A stretch of 64,000 bases of DNA from Heliopora coerulea (GCA_030142905.1 JASJOG010000153.1:190001-254000); one strand, 5' to 3'; positions 49,897 through 60,924 are shown, numbered from the stretch's first letter. Program-made: numbers and translations. Notes: generated by a model not told the origin, from the letters alone.

Positions 49897-51758
49897 ATTT
49901 TACTTGTGCGGGGTATTGAATAAACAAACGATAGATGGCTACTGGGCTAGCACTGGACACTTAGTGCTCTAGCTGTGCTGTTGTTATTGATTGCTAGTGT
50001 TGTGCCAAATGACAAGGCATCAGTGAGTCTGGCCAGAAAATTTAACTATTTTTAGAAAAAAAAAAAACCTGTTGAAAGTATTTCACTCTTTCTCATACTA
50101 AGAAGTTGAAGCATGTGCACATTCCTTATGCAAAGCTACCAACATTGGGTTACGGTTAGGGTTGGGGTTAGTAGGGGTGAGCCCAAAAGGGAATTAATGA
50201 TAGCAAAGTCAATATTGCTCCAATCTTGATGAAAATTGTGAATTAAAGTCCATAAATGTCTGGCTACCTGCTGACAAATTTCAGGGCGATTGAGTCAATA
50301 CTTTATCCGGGGGAGATGAAAACGTGAAGGTTGTTTTGTAATTTTATACAATTAGCTCGTTTGCTTATTACTCCTTCACTTTTTAACATTTTTGAATTCT
50401 GACTGCTGCATTAGATAGACAGTTCTGCTAAAGTTTTGTAATACATCGTAGTCAGAAAATATGCTTGCATCATAGAGAAAATGGCAATTGAAGTTGAAAG
50501 TTTTAATATGCGAATGTCTTTTTAATGAGTTGAGATATCTTAAATCTGATTGCATAATACTGAAGGAGCATCACAAGATCTATCTTTTCATTGTTTGTCT
50601 TTGTCAGAAAATATTGCTCCTTAAGAAAGAAAAACGAGGTTTTTGTTCTACTAGTGAGTTTTTTGTCCCTATTTCCGCCGGAAGTTGCGGACAAAGGTTA
50701 AGGTCAAAGTATGGATGTACATCTCAGGTAGGCGGACCTTTTTGGTTTACATCTTTGTCACAAAATGTGTTTAGTTTTTGCTCTACATAGTATAGAGAAC
50801 CCTAATTTTTGGACCAAAATTTTTAGTCCAGCTAATGAGATTCAGGAAGTACTACATTTAGGTTTTTGCGAATATCTCATTTATTTGTCGGATCACGTTT
50901 CTGATTAGAGACAAATATTCTTTTGGAGAGATGTATCCTTTAGTAATACATCTATCAGAAAATATTGCTCCTTAAAGGAGAAAAGTGAGGTTTTTGTTCT
51001 TGCAGATTATTCAAAAGTTTGTATATCCGCTGCAAGTTGTAGGACCAAGGTCAGGTAGGCGGACCTTTTTGGTTTACATTTTTCTCACAAAATGTGCTTA
51101 GTTTTTGCTCCACATACTATCAACATTTCTAATTTTTGGACCAAAATTTGTGCCACCGATGCAACTTTTATTGGTTTATATTGTAGTTATAGTCATTCTA
51201 AGCATTTTCATAATACATCTTTATCACAAAATGCTTCCTTTATGGAGAAAATGAAGGTCATTCAAGGTCACTAAGAAGAAAAGACGTCTCGGTTTTTTGT
51301 CGGAAGTCAATTTTAGTCAAAATAGACTTTAGTTATTTTGACGACATCTTTCTTTTCATAATACATGTTTATCAGAAAATATGTCTCGTTAAGGGAGAAA
51401 TATGAGGTTCTATCATCTAGAAGCTAAACTCAAGATCAAGGTCATTCAAAGTCATTAAATAAAAATGAAGAAAATACCATGATAATCATCCCCAAATAGT
51501 TTTTATTTATTTAGCAAAATTTTAATATGAAATATTTACAAGCTGGTATTTATTGTTTCATAATGTTCTTTAAATACCAAGTTTATAAAGAATTAAGTAT
51601 ACCCTGCCCTCGACCATTTCTTTGCAAGTACTTATACCTATCCTGCACTTGCTGTTTGATGGCCACGTTTTGGTATCTTCTATTGAAACTTCGGTGTGCT
51701 TTAACCCATGGAATTCTAGTGGCTCTACCGAAACTTAGTCTTTTGACTGAGCGTACTA

Positions 51759-52166
51759 TCAAGATGTCCATGTCTTGATTGAACGTTTTGGCAGTTGTCG
51801 TTGTGGTGAGTTAGAGTTAGGGTTGATGGGTCTCCTAACTTCTGTTGTCCACCATGTGCATGGGTCTGAGTAGCGGGTATTGGGTGTTTTGTGGACTGAA
51901 AAGCCCAGCAGTGACTTGAGATCACCCATTAACCTCTTAATTTCCTCGGTGATTGCGATACTTGTGCAATGCCCATGCATCACACCCATTCTGGTAAGAT
52001 GTGCAATGGCTAGATCGTTTATGGCATCAAGCAATTTGAGGTATTGTGGTACGGACATTTTGTGAATGGCGAGACAAGCAGGTTGGATAGATTTGTCTAT
52101 CTTGAATACTTGCCTATCCAGATAGAAGTACAACACTTTTTCAATTTCTTTAACCGACATATACAT
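51759..52166 (-). CDS. Conserved unrecognised protein of the unclassified element, copy 2
   Basis: 135 residues, open. Features in order: FYLDRQVFKIDKSIQPACLAIHKMSVPQYLKLLDAI region (helical), then AIAHLTRMGVMHGHCTSIAIT with MHGH, then IKRLMGDLKSLLGFSVHKTPNT, and a Pro/Asn-rich end. The same blocks occur in order at 38210-38564, where the gene is frameshifted. Conservation of the protein text while the surrounding DNA has diverged suggests it was a real coding gene. No catalytic motif is evident to me; a DNA-binding or structural role cannot be told apart. Confidence 0.5.
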   Translation of the reverse strand: MYMSVKEIEKVLYFYLDRQVFKIDKSIQPACLAIHKMSVPQYLKLLDAINDLAIAHLTRMGVMHGHCTSIAITEEIKRLMGDLKSLLGFSVHKTPNTRYSDPCTWWTTEVRRPINPNSNSPQRQLPKRSIKTWTS

Positions 52167-52170
52167 CCTA

Positions 52171-52455
52171 AAGAGGCATGCTATATATCATTAGATTCGT
52201 CTCATTGAGACAGTTTGTTTGGTACATAGTATGTCTCTGTACAATGTATATTTCTAAATATTTTGAAAAGTGTTGTATTTTGACCCATGACAGAAAAGTA
52301 ATATGTCATTGCATATTTGGGTGGGAAAGTGATACCTGTCCAACTAAAGAGACATGCTATATATCATTAGACTCGATTCACTGAGGCAATTTGTTTAGTA
52401 TACAGCATGTCACTGTACAATGTATATTTCACTTAAAATATTGTGAAAACTGTTA
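52171..52455. repeat. Direct repeat of about 105 bp, spacing about 180 bp
   Basis: A block with CATGCTATATATCATTAGA, a GAGACAGTTTGTTTGGTA-like segment and CACTGTACAATGTATATTTC occurs at 52171-52255 and again at 52350-52435. It lies at the right edge of the unclassified element. Confidence 0.7.
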
Positions 52456-52739
52456 TAGGGTGTGGGTTAGGGTTAGTAGTTACACGTTTTTGGCCAAGGA
52501 ACCCATTTAAAGTTGTTTACACCAGGTTTACATGCAGAATAAATTACATCATTGGACTTGTTTTGATAATTGGAATCAGAATTGGACTGATTGTACCATG
52601 ATTGTTCAATCACTAGAAATTAGTGCCCTTACGCTGAACTTTGCATGGTGGGCGAGCAGATTGGCACTAAAAAAGATGGAAGTTAAGGAAGAAAATGTCA
52701 AAAGTTTAAGATAAAGATTGCTGGTGTGAAGAAGTTGGT

Positions 52740-53231
52740 TGTGATGTTGAGCAGTAAAAGTATGTAATACACAACAGGAAACTTAAATTGTATCAAAGTT
52801 TAGGTTTAAAGGTCACCAAGTTTTGGAGGGCTTTAGAGTTTAGTCAGTATATCAACTTTAATACTTGGAAAAGGGGGAAGGCAAAGAACTCTTTTGAAAA
52901 TGATTCCTTTAAACTAATGAATAATTGTGTATTTGGAAAGATAATGGAAAACCTTAGTAAAAGAGTTGATGTAAGCTGTGTAGTAAACCAACATATGTAT
53001 CATTGAAAATATTTAATGAAAACCTCATGACTATCCATAACGTTAAGGATCAGTTGGGATTAAATAAACCTGCTTATGTTGGAATGTGTGTATTGGATTT
53101 ATGAAAGTACTTGATGTATGATTTTCATTAGAATCATATGATGAATAAGTATAAAGGTAAGGCAAAGCCTATCTTCACTGATACTGACAGCCTTACATAC
53201 CACATACATATGGAAGATGTCTTCAAAGCAC
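52740..53231 (+). pseudogene. Second Polinton DNA polymerase B, C-terminal relic
   Basis: Plus-strand text continuing the polymerase of 40900-41740: KLYQSLGLKVTKF, YINFNTWKRGKAKNSFEND, FKLMNNCVFGKIMENL (motif B), LNKPAYVGMCVLDL, LMYDFH and FTDTDSLTYHI (motif C with Asp-Thr-Asp). Stops near 53004 and 53102 and several frame changes show old decay. It is cut at 53232 by a Tigger-like MITE. The 11-kb gap between the halves is filled by later insertions. Confidence 0.88.
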
Positions 53232-53233
53232 TA

Positions 53234-53740
53234 CAGTGATCTCTTGCTATATCGCGGTTCACCTTTCGTGGCTTCACTATTTTGCAGGTTTTGTTAATAT
53301 GTATATGTATTTCTATATTGCAGATTTCCCGCTATATCTCGGGATGTGCCGTTATATATAAAATGAGATCGTACGTGGCATGCTATTGGCTAACAGATGA
53401 GAGCCGACCAATCAGAGCATGATTCTGTATCCTGGGTGCTGATTGGCTCATGGAGCGCAGCATCTCGCCTTGTTGGACGCTTTGCTCATTCACTTTGCTT
53501 CAACGTGTGATCTGATCGCATAGTGTTACTTTATAGTCTTGTGTTTTGTGAAAGTTTTGTGAAATATTTGCTTTATTTCAAGCTCTGTGATGCCACACAA
53601 ACGTCCTGCATCTGCTAAGCACCTCATGAAACAGCGCCGTCACAAGAGCTATAAATAAATATAATATTGCTACTTCACGGATTTTCGCTTATCACGGGCA
53701 GTCCTGGAACCTAACACCCACAATAAACGAGGGATGACTG
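53234..53740 (+). mobile_element. Tigger/pogo-like deletion derivative (507 bp)
   Basis: Flanked by TA on both sides. The right end in reverse complement reads CAGTCATCCCTCGTTTATTG, a Tigger-type terminus, and the left end CAGTGATCTCTTGCTATATC is its diverged partner. A short plus-strand reading from about 53589 (MPHKRPASAKHLMKQRRH, then a stop) resembles the first residues of Tigger transposases. Confidence 0.8.
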
Positions 53741-53896
53741 TATTCCAATTATTAAAACTATATTTATACAGGATTTATACCTTATCAGTATTAACAAATA
53801 CTGCTATCAACAAGGGTCCTATAACTAATTAACTATATAAAGTAATAATATACATAAAAATAAAACATACACTTAAACTAAAATAGAATAAAAGGA

Positions 53897-54792
53897 CTAA
53901 TTAGTTTCATCTAAGAATTGTTTAAGAACCCTTTTAAAAAATACATTCAATCTCATTTGACAAATATGCAATGGTAATTTATTAAAAATGAAAGCCCCTT
54001 GGGAATAAAAACCTATCCCAGCCGATTCTAGCTTAACTTTTGGTAAGACCAGGCTGTTATGATTATTTCGGGTAATTTGTTGATGATTAGTCATTTGAAA
54101 ATATCCTTTAAATGGTTCACACAAAAGACCATTTAAGGACTTGAAAACCAAAACAGACTTGTTAAAAGTACATGTAAAGCCAAAGTCACTCATTTTAAAT
54201 TCAGCTTGCCATAATTTAGGCCATCTAATATTATTTTCCTTGTTCGACATTAATGGAACAATCATAGACTGATAAATCACATGACCAGAATATATTGTCA
54301 AAGAAGGGCTTATCTTTTCAAGCACTTTCGGTTTTCCCTATATCTTCTTAAAAGTCCAATGTAGATGCTGACTAAAACTAAGAGTTGGATCTAGTTTTAC
54401 ACCAAGATATACATACGATGAGGTGCATTCAATAGCATTACCACCAATATGGATATACAAAGACGAGTTTTACAGCTTTGCAAGGCGTTTTCCTGGACCA
54501 AAAACCATTGATTCCGTCTTATCTTTTTTTTAAGGTTGATTACCAACTGCTTTATCTGCAACCACAAAGCAACCCCGTCCATATCCTTAACCATAGCTGC
54601 TTTGATATTTATAATATCCTTACAAGAAAAATATAAGATGGAGTCATCCACATACATGATAATATTGGAGTGTTCTACAACTTTTGAGAGATCATCTATA
54701 TATATGAAGAACAACAGGAGCCCCAAAATGGAGCCTTGAGGAACACCATGATAAACAGGAAAGCTATCTGATCTATGGTTATCATAGACCAC
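53897..54792 (-). pseudogene. Non-LTR RT palm and C-terminal region
   Basis: Segment 54792-54397 has GVPQGSILGLLLFFIYIDDL (motif B) and NIIMYVDDSILY (motif C with catalytic Asp pair). Segment 54325-53897 has HVIYQSMIVPLMS, WPKLWQAEF and a C-terminal FKSLNGLLCEPFKGYF, RNNHNSLVLPKV, then GAFIFNKLPLHI, the conserved tail of such RTs. A frameshift lies between about 54400 and 54330. Confidence 0.82.
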
Positions 54793-55911
54793 GACCTGTT
54801 GTCAATTAAATAAATAATCTGTTAACCAGTTAAGCTGATTTTCAAAAACACCAAGCATCTTTATCTTCTGAATTAAGACAGCATGATCGACCATGTTGAA
54901 TGCTTTGCATAGGTCAATAAAAACTGACCCTGGGAGCTTTCCACAGTACATTGATTTCCTAATAGAATCTGTAAAATAGATTACTGCAAGACTAGTCTAA
55001 TATCTTCATCTGAAACCAAACTGAGTAGATGGTAAAAGATCCGATTTCTCTAAAAATTTAGCAAACTAATCATAGACTAAATGTTCCATCATTTAAGAAA
55101 TAGCGGGTTAGATTGATATTGGTCTGCAATTATCCAATTCAGAAATGCTTCCTGATTTGTAAACAGGCATAATTTTTGCCAGCTTCCACTGAGTAGGAAA
55201 TATCCTAGAAGACAGCGATAGATTTATAATTCAAGTTAACAGTTCAGCAATATACTGGGCAGTATCTCATCAAGGCCTGTCGCTTTGGTTCTTTTAAAAC
55301 TTGTGATGGACAAACTTCTTTAAAGCAAAAGACTGGGTCAAATATTCCATTATAAGTATGCACTAATTTTAACCCCATGTTCTGCCACACAAAACTTAAC
55401 AGTATGTTTAACAACTTTTTTCATATTTTGTGCAATAGAAGCAAAAAATTAACCAAAAGCATTTGATATTTTACCTTTGGATATTGTCATACCATCCTTG
55501 AGGTTAATAGTAGACTTTTTAGGGTTTAATTGTTGTCCAGAATTGACAGGGGTTCTTTCCATTTTCATTTAGCAAATTTCTATTGAAAGAATTCTTTTCC
55601 TTTCTTAACAAGTTATTTACTTGATTATGCTTCTTTCTATATGCTACCCAATCGAGAGCAGATTTAAAATTTCTTCCTTTCAAAGATAAATTATCTCTGA
55701 AACATTACTTTACACAAATTATTTGTTAACCACAAACAGTCTCCCACACACTTTCTTTTGAATTATTGGTTTAATGTTTATTAGTAGCTTCCAGGAGAAT
55801 GTTACACATTTGTTGCACAGCTTCATTCACATTTGTCTCTGCATATACCCTATCCCATGGAGAATTTTTAATATCATTACAATAGGCAAAATGGTCATAT
55901 CAAGCAATACA

Positions 55912-56286
55912 TCATGTTGCAATTATCCTAAATTTAATCTTCGATGCATTAATTTTCCTTGTGACTCTAATCATATCATTGTCACTCAAATGTGATGGAA
56001 TGACTTTTGGTTTAATTATTATCTTGGGGTTGGAAGAGAAGACAACATCAATTAGCAATTGAGTCTTCATTGTTATTCTAGTAGCATTTTGTATTATTTG
56101 TTTAAGACCATACATACCGAAAACTTGCTTCAACCACCTTTTACAGCTTGACTGAAGAAAGTTGCAATTTAGATCTCCAAGAAGTAAAATTTCCTTTTTC
56201 TCTTCAGTCACAGCATACAGAACTTCGTCCAGTTTATTATTAAAATCACTGTCTGTATACCTGGAGCTATCAGGGGGTCTATACAT
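55912..56286 (-). pseudogene. APE endonuclease, C-terminal half
   Basis: Begins MYRPPDSS (the YRPP motif), then EEKKEILLLGDLNCNFLQSS with the GDLN catalytic block, TLL-type LIDVVFSSNPKII and SHLSDNDMIRV, the SDHxxI position with Asn for His. The last change suggests the nuclease is inactive. Upstream nuclease text is degraded. It is followed leftward by the RT of the same element. Confidence 0.8.
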
Positions 56287-56631
56287 ATTACCAATTAGAA
56301 CGCATTTAGAATTGGGAAATAAGACCTCAATCCAAATACATTCGACATCTCCAAGTTCAAGATCATGTCATTGATTGTATGGCATCTCTTGCTTTACTTA
56401 TACACCAACTCCCCCACCATTTCCTGAAAGCCAGTCTTGTTGTTGAAAATCTTTCTGTTGCAATCTGATCAATTAGGTGCATTTCACAGAGGCCAAGAAT
56501 ATCAATACCTTTAAATTATATAAGAATTTCTTTCAAATTACTTTACACAGGTATAAACCACAAATATTTTGATGTAGTATCTTTAATCCTCTTCCATCCA
56601 GAAGCTCTACTAATTCCGGCATCCGACTTTC

Positions 56632-56957
56632 ATGTCATTTTTCGTTTCTCTACACTCCAAGGAGACCACACTACTTGCTTCTATGAACAAATGGCTTTAT
56701 TACATGGACAGAGGTTTGATTAATGCAATTTTATATCTAGACCTTAAAAAAGCATTTGATACTGTCAATCATAACATTTTACTTTTTAAGCTGGAATTAT
56801 ATGGCCATAAGAGGATGTGGTCTTGATTGGTTTTGATCTTATATCAGTGCCAGAAAACTTATTTGTAAAATTAACAGTAAACTGTCCAACATAAGAGAGA
56901 CCAGTTGTGGACTACCACAAGGATCAAATCTCAGCCCTTTCCTGTTTCTCTTGTATA
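56632..56957 (+). pseudogene. Non-LTR RT fragment, plus strand
   Basis: Reads KWLYYMDRGLINAILYLDLKKAFDTVNHNIL, split here into GLINAILYLDLKKAFDTVNH (motif A with the catalytic Asp), then in another frame SCGLPQGSNLSPFLFLLYIN (motif B). It is a short internal piece of a CR1/Jockey-like RT in the opposite orientation to its left neighbour. It stops where the dispersed repeat begins. Confidence 0.8.
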
Positions 56958-57835
56958 TTAACTAGAAATACATGTAAGCAACAACCCCTTGCCCACCCTT
57001 CCATTGTATCCCACAAGAATTCGATTGAGATTGATAATTTTTCAACATTGATAAAAAGCCTGAAAGTTAATGCAATCAACAACAGTTCTTGCAAAATGGG
57101 AGATAGAGGCTGTGTCACTGGACAGTTACAAAGAGAAAAAACGTCTAAAACATTCACGGCTTGGCCATTAATCAACAGAAACTCCTACTGGAAAAATTAA
57201 TATTTAAATCGCTGAAAGTTTGGTGAGAATAACCTTTAACTGTTTGACAAAGAATGCTCAGATCAAGACCTTGTATCAGTTGTAGATGTGCGCCATTTCA
57301 TGTGATTATCTCATACACTTGTCACTTAGTTCCCCTTAATGTAAGATGTTTTTATTAGATGGCAATAATGTCCATCTTGAAAGTCCAGAACCCTCCTAGG
57401 TTATTGGTCGTAATGTGGCATTGGGATAGCTTAAGATTTAAAACGTTTTTTTTTTTTTTTTTTAACATTTTTGGTCTTAAAATATTGCCTACAAATGTCT
57501 AAAGAGGTGCTATGACAATGATTGGTGCTTAACATTTAGCCGAAGGTACAAGACTTCCATGACTAAGATGAAACAAATGATGAAACTGACAAAATAAACA
57601 AAGAAAACATAAACGACTTATGTAATCTTATTGCTGACCAAAAACTGGATAATCCAAAACCAGCAAACCTGGTACAAGTTGAGAGAAGGAGAAGATGCAC
57701 CTTTTACATAGTTGAACTATCTGCTTTGTTTATTTTCAAAGGTGTAAAAAAAAAAAAAAAAGAAATGTGTAAGCATGCAAACTTTATGGCTTTCCAACAA
57801 AAAAGGTTCAACTGTTAATTTGCTAAAAGAAGTCG
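56957..57835 (+). repeat. Dispersed repeat family, copy D
   Basis: Same-strand similarity to 41745-42500: shared CCACAAGAATTCGATTGAGA-like, GATAATTTTTCAACATTG and AGATGAAACAAATGATGAA blocks. It includes a poly-T run at 57446-57465. Confidence 0.6.
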
Positions 57836-57837
57836 AG

Positions 57838-58351
57838 TTAAAAATCTAGAACAAACTGACAGCTTTTCAACCAAGGGTTCAAAGGATTAAGGCACTCATT
57901 CAAAGAAGGGACTAGGGTAAATGTTCTTGTGGAAGCATTGTTAACAATACATGGTCTGGTGGTTGTAGCTGTCTCATGCACAACTGATTTGTGTGGAATA
58001 TTGAACTCTTTCTCTTGAGCATGAACTGGTGCTGTTTCTATGATATTCTCTTTAAGTTGATCTTGAATGACTTTGTCATGAGCTGCTATCAGCCCTTTGC
58101 ACCATAGATGTCTTGTCAGATTCTCTAGCTGTTGCAGACTGCCTTGCTTGTTGTCGGGTAGCTTGGGATGATTCCCTTGCCAAGGCAACCCAGTTTTGTA
58201 CCATCCTTCTTGAACTCTGGGTGCACTGTGGACTGATCATTCTCTGGTCTGTCATCAAGGCCATATACTTTCTTGTAGTCACCCTGAGAGGTTCGAGTAG
58301 CAGTGTGTTTGGATCAAGTTCTTCTCCATGACTCATTATAAACCATCCCAT
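57838..58351 (-). pseudogene. BEL/Pao linker and RT start
   Basis: Frame 58351-58076 starts MGWFIMSHGEELDPNTLLLE. Frame 58188-57838 has MPWQGNHPKLPDNKQGSLQQL, GIIE-type NIIETAPVHAQEKEFNIPHKSVV and RPCIVNNASTRT where the RT palm's IVYDASA text is altered, then PSLNECLNP. It is truncated where the dispersed repeat begins at 57835. Confidence 0.85.
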
Positions 58352-58360
58352 TTTAGTAAA

Positions 58361-58759
58361 TTATGTAATTGGCTCACTGTTGTTGGTGATTAAGGGTTTT
58401 GTTTCAGTTTTAATGCCGACATATTCTGACCTACCCAGGATAACATGTATTGGTAGTTGACTTTTCTTATCATTATCAGCTATAGTTACTTTTGACAAGT
58501 GCAAATTATCACGAATCAATTTGGCATAGCGAGGGTTGATGGAAAGTAACTCATTCTTGTCAACTTCAATGAATTTGACTTTCATTTCATGCTTACCATG
58601 CAGAGATTCAACATCTAACTTGTGAGTTTGCACATGTACTCGTTTCCAATACATTAACATTTTGACTGGCTTCACTGATAGATAAGAACTACCAGATCTG
58701 GAGTCAATTAATGCACAACATTTGAGTCTGCTAACTTTGATAACTAGGAACGGTAACAT
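58361..58759 (-). pseudogene. BEL/Pao aspartic protease
   Basis: CCALIDSRSGSSYLS occupies the active-site position where BEL proteases have DSGAGSSY, so the catalytic triplet is altered. It is followed by LDVESLHGKHEMKVKFIEV, SQLPIHVILGRSEYVGIKTET and a GEPI-like end. The next minus-strand frame (58351 on) begins MGWFIMSHGEE, the usual continuation, after a short break at 58360. Confidence 0.82.
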
Positions 58760-58905
58760 GCCATCACATGGTTTGTCAAATCACAACTTGATGGGTGATG
58801 ATGTTTGTTGGATATCTGACAGTTTGTTTTGCATTAAGTCCCCTTGAATAGCTGGAAGCTTGTCTAATGTCATTGCCACATTGCCATCGACTGTGCTCAA
58901 CTTTT

Positions 58906-59500
58906 TCATTGTTTACAATGATTCAGGGACTCGAACTCATGGATGTTTTTTGGGTTTGTGTTTGGTATATGCAGCAATTCCATCATTTCTTTAACAAAGG
59001 ACTTAATGATTTCAGATTCTTTCATATGTTGAATCACTAAAATTGCTTTGGTGTGGTTATAGCCTTCTGACATAAATGGAAGAGAGTTGATGACATGTTT
59101 AATCTTAGGATTTAATGGCTTCCACAAATAAGTGAACTTTGTCAATGGTTTCAGTAAATTGCTCCCAGAACCTTGGCTAATCTTGATAATTTCCATCAAA
59201 TTTCAAAATCACAAGTTTTGGCAGCTTGGCCATCATGCTTGAATAAGATGCTTTCGTCCTTCACAGCATCCTCAGCATGAGACTTCATTCTTATTTCTTA
59301 CAGTTTCATTTAAAAATTGATTTGATGTTCTTTTGCATTCAAATCCTGTTCCTTCTTGAGTGCCTCAGTCCACATCAGCTTGAGAGAGCTTTTTGTCTAA
59401 CTCTTCTTTTGCTTTTAGATGCATTTCGTTTATGTAATTTGTAATTGATTTTAGCCCATGACAGTGTCTTTTGATCAGTTCTTGCTGGTTTAATTCGATT
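58906..59500 (-). pseudogene. BEL/Pao Gag region
   Basis: Frame 59199-58906 has FTYLWKPLNPKIKHVINSLPF and SEGYNHTKAILVIQHMKESE, then NPKNIHEFESL, matching the widely conserved Gag block of BEL elements. Immediately upstream, in broken frames, is a LVILKFDGNYQD-like segment with an RFWEQFTETID continuation (59230-59150). Further right the minus-strand frame overlaps the plus-strand ORF1 of the next element, so the true 5' limit is uncertain (about 59500). Confidence 0.75.
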
Positions 59501-59539
59501 ATGGCATCAAGACATGTTGAGAATAGCTCTGATAGGTAC

Positions 59540-60924
59540 AGAAAGGAAGATGTGTCTGGTCTTGCCAAAGAAGTTAAGAAACACTTAATTTTAAGAAATA
59601 AAGGGAACTTCAAATGGTCAGGAAGTTTTGATTCACTCAAAGCTTTTATTGAAGACCTATTAGACACCAGATGGACATCTCCTGGAGGAGGATGTAAGCT
59701 ACTCTACATTGGCAAAGTGGTAATTCATTGGTACCCAAACTTTTTGCTTATTGTTAAAGGAAGGGCCAGCAATAGCATTAAAATTCAAATGACCTGAACA
59801 ATGGTGGAGAGAAAGATTCAATATTTTTGACAAGAACTTGGCCAACCACTCAGATAGTGAAGGAGAATATTGGTTCATTGCTACAGGAATCAAATGCCTT
59901 CAGCGTATAATCAACCAGCTTGACAATGAAGTGAACACAGAAATCGATGAGTTAGGAAAAAAGGTAAATTCCTTGAAAGAGACTGGCAGGTGAATTCAGT
60001 CTAATTCGGCTGACTACATACCATCCCTAAAGAGACAGAATAAAGAGCTACAAGAAAGAAAAAACAACTCCCCTACATCCTTGCTGATTTGAATATGAAA
60101 GTAAAGGATATTGAAAATAAAAAAAATAAAGTCTCAGCAATAAGGCTTTTACAGGCTGATCACTATTGTGAAGGTATACCAGAAGATTACTCTGACAAAG
60201 ATAATTCCATTCTAGGGGTTGCATTCAGCTCCAAGACAGAAAAATGACAACAAATCAAACCTAAGCATCGAGTACAATGCAATAACAATAATTCGATTGA
60301 ATCAGCACCTTCTGGAACCAGCATAGACACAAACGACAGGTTTAATGTTCTTAATGATGAAGGAGATTGCAAAAAATAACTTACAGATAGAAATGACAAG
60401 GAACACCGCAATGCACAAATTCAATGGGAAAAACAACCAACAACTATTATTGTTGGAGATTCCATGAAGAAATAATCAATAGCCGATGGATTAGTAATTG
60501 GTAAAGCATTCTAGGGTGTTTTTTGAATCGTATAGAGGTCCAGACATAGAGGCTATGGGGCATCATATTAAGCCATGTCTATAAAAACAATCAAATAACT
60601 TGATTCTCCATGTTGGTATTAACAACAAGCAAGGCCACTGATGGTATTGTGGACCTCTGCCACAACATACCAATCAACCATCCCAACACAAATATTATAA
60701 TTTCAGAGATAATAACAAGGAGTAATAGATAAGAACTAAAACCAACAATTCAGAAGGTAAACGACTTAATATCTAAAGTTTGTAACCAACATCATTGCAG
60801 ACCAATAAAAGATGATAACATTCATCTTTGGCATTTATATTCAAGTGGATTACACCTTAATAAGTGTGGGACTACTGTTTTTGCTAACAATGTAATTAAG
60901 TACCTTAGTAGTTTAAGTAGTTGA
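59540..60924 (+). pseudogene. ORF1 protein with SGNH-hydrolase-like domain
   Basis: First part: FKWSGSFDSLKAFIEDLL and RWTSPGGGCKLLYIGKVVI, a conserved domain of such ORF1s. Middle: Lys/Glu/Asn-rich probable coiled coil. C-terminal part: TIIVGDSMKK (the GDS catalytic-Ser block; a stop follows immediately), NIIISEIITRSNR, and HLYSSGLHLNKCGTTVFANNVIKYL, whose SGLHLN holds the catalytic Asp/His position (HLN instead of DxxH). Stops near 59797, 59993, 60248, 60379 and 60475 break it. In intact elements it may bind RNA or membranes. Confidence 0.7.

Larger units (their letters stand above)
50150..52455 (-). mobile_element. Unclassified repeat element, copy 2, inside hAT 2
   Basis: Replaces the junction between hAT sequences at about 50140 and 52480, judged against the uninterrupted small hAT at 39894-40785. 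It contains two tandem units of about 327 bp (GGCGGACCTTTTTGG at 50731 and 51058), a conserved minus-strand protein frame, and a direct repeat at its right end. Short GGTTAGGGTT-type blocks lie at both edges (50150-50178 and 52458-52478). Confidence 0.65.
48098..52615 (-). mobile_element. hAT transposon 2 with TIRs and 8-bp TSD, interrupted
   Basis: Ends TAGTGATTGACCAATCATCG and its near-complement ATGATTGTTCAATCACTA, flanked by the 8-bp duplication GAAATTAG (48090-48097 and 52616-52623). Both ends match the smaller derivative at 39894-40785. It carries transposase text at 49199-49896 and is interrupted at about 50150-52455 by the unclassified repeat element. Confidence 0.93.
53880..56630 (-). 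mobile_element. Non-LTR retrotransposon (APE-RT), minus strand, degenerate
   Basis: Read leftward: endonuclease C-terminal half (56286-55912), a degraded linker and RT fingers (55900-54800), the palm (54792-54397) and a C-terminal region (54325-53897). It ends near 53880. The layout and motifs are those of Jockey/CR1-like animal elements. Many stops are present. Confidence 0.82.
57838..59500 (-). mobile_element. BEL/Pao LTR retrotransposon fragment
   Basis: Read leftward: Gag-like text (59500-58906), aspartic protease (58759-58361), linker (58351-58190) and the start of RT (58188-57838). The order and motifs are those of BEL/Pao elements. The rest of RT, RNase H and integrase is absent and no LTRs are seen. 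Confidence 0.8.

Noticed and set aside
51583..51925. Additional minus-strand frames as extra genes of the unclassified element
   Set aside because: They overlap the better-supported frame at 51759-52166 or extend into AT-rich tandem units without conservation in copy 1.
59365..59667. Minus-strand frame as BEL Gag N-terminus
   Set aside because: Most of it is antisense to the recognisable ORF1 domain (RWTSPGGGCKL) on the plus strand; only the part left of about 59500 can belong to the BEL element.
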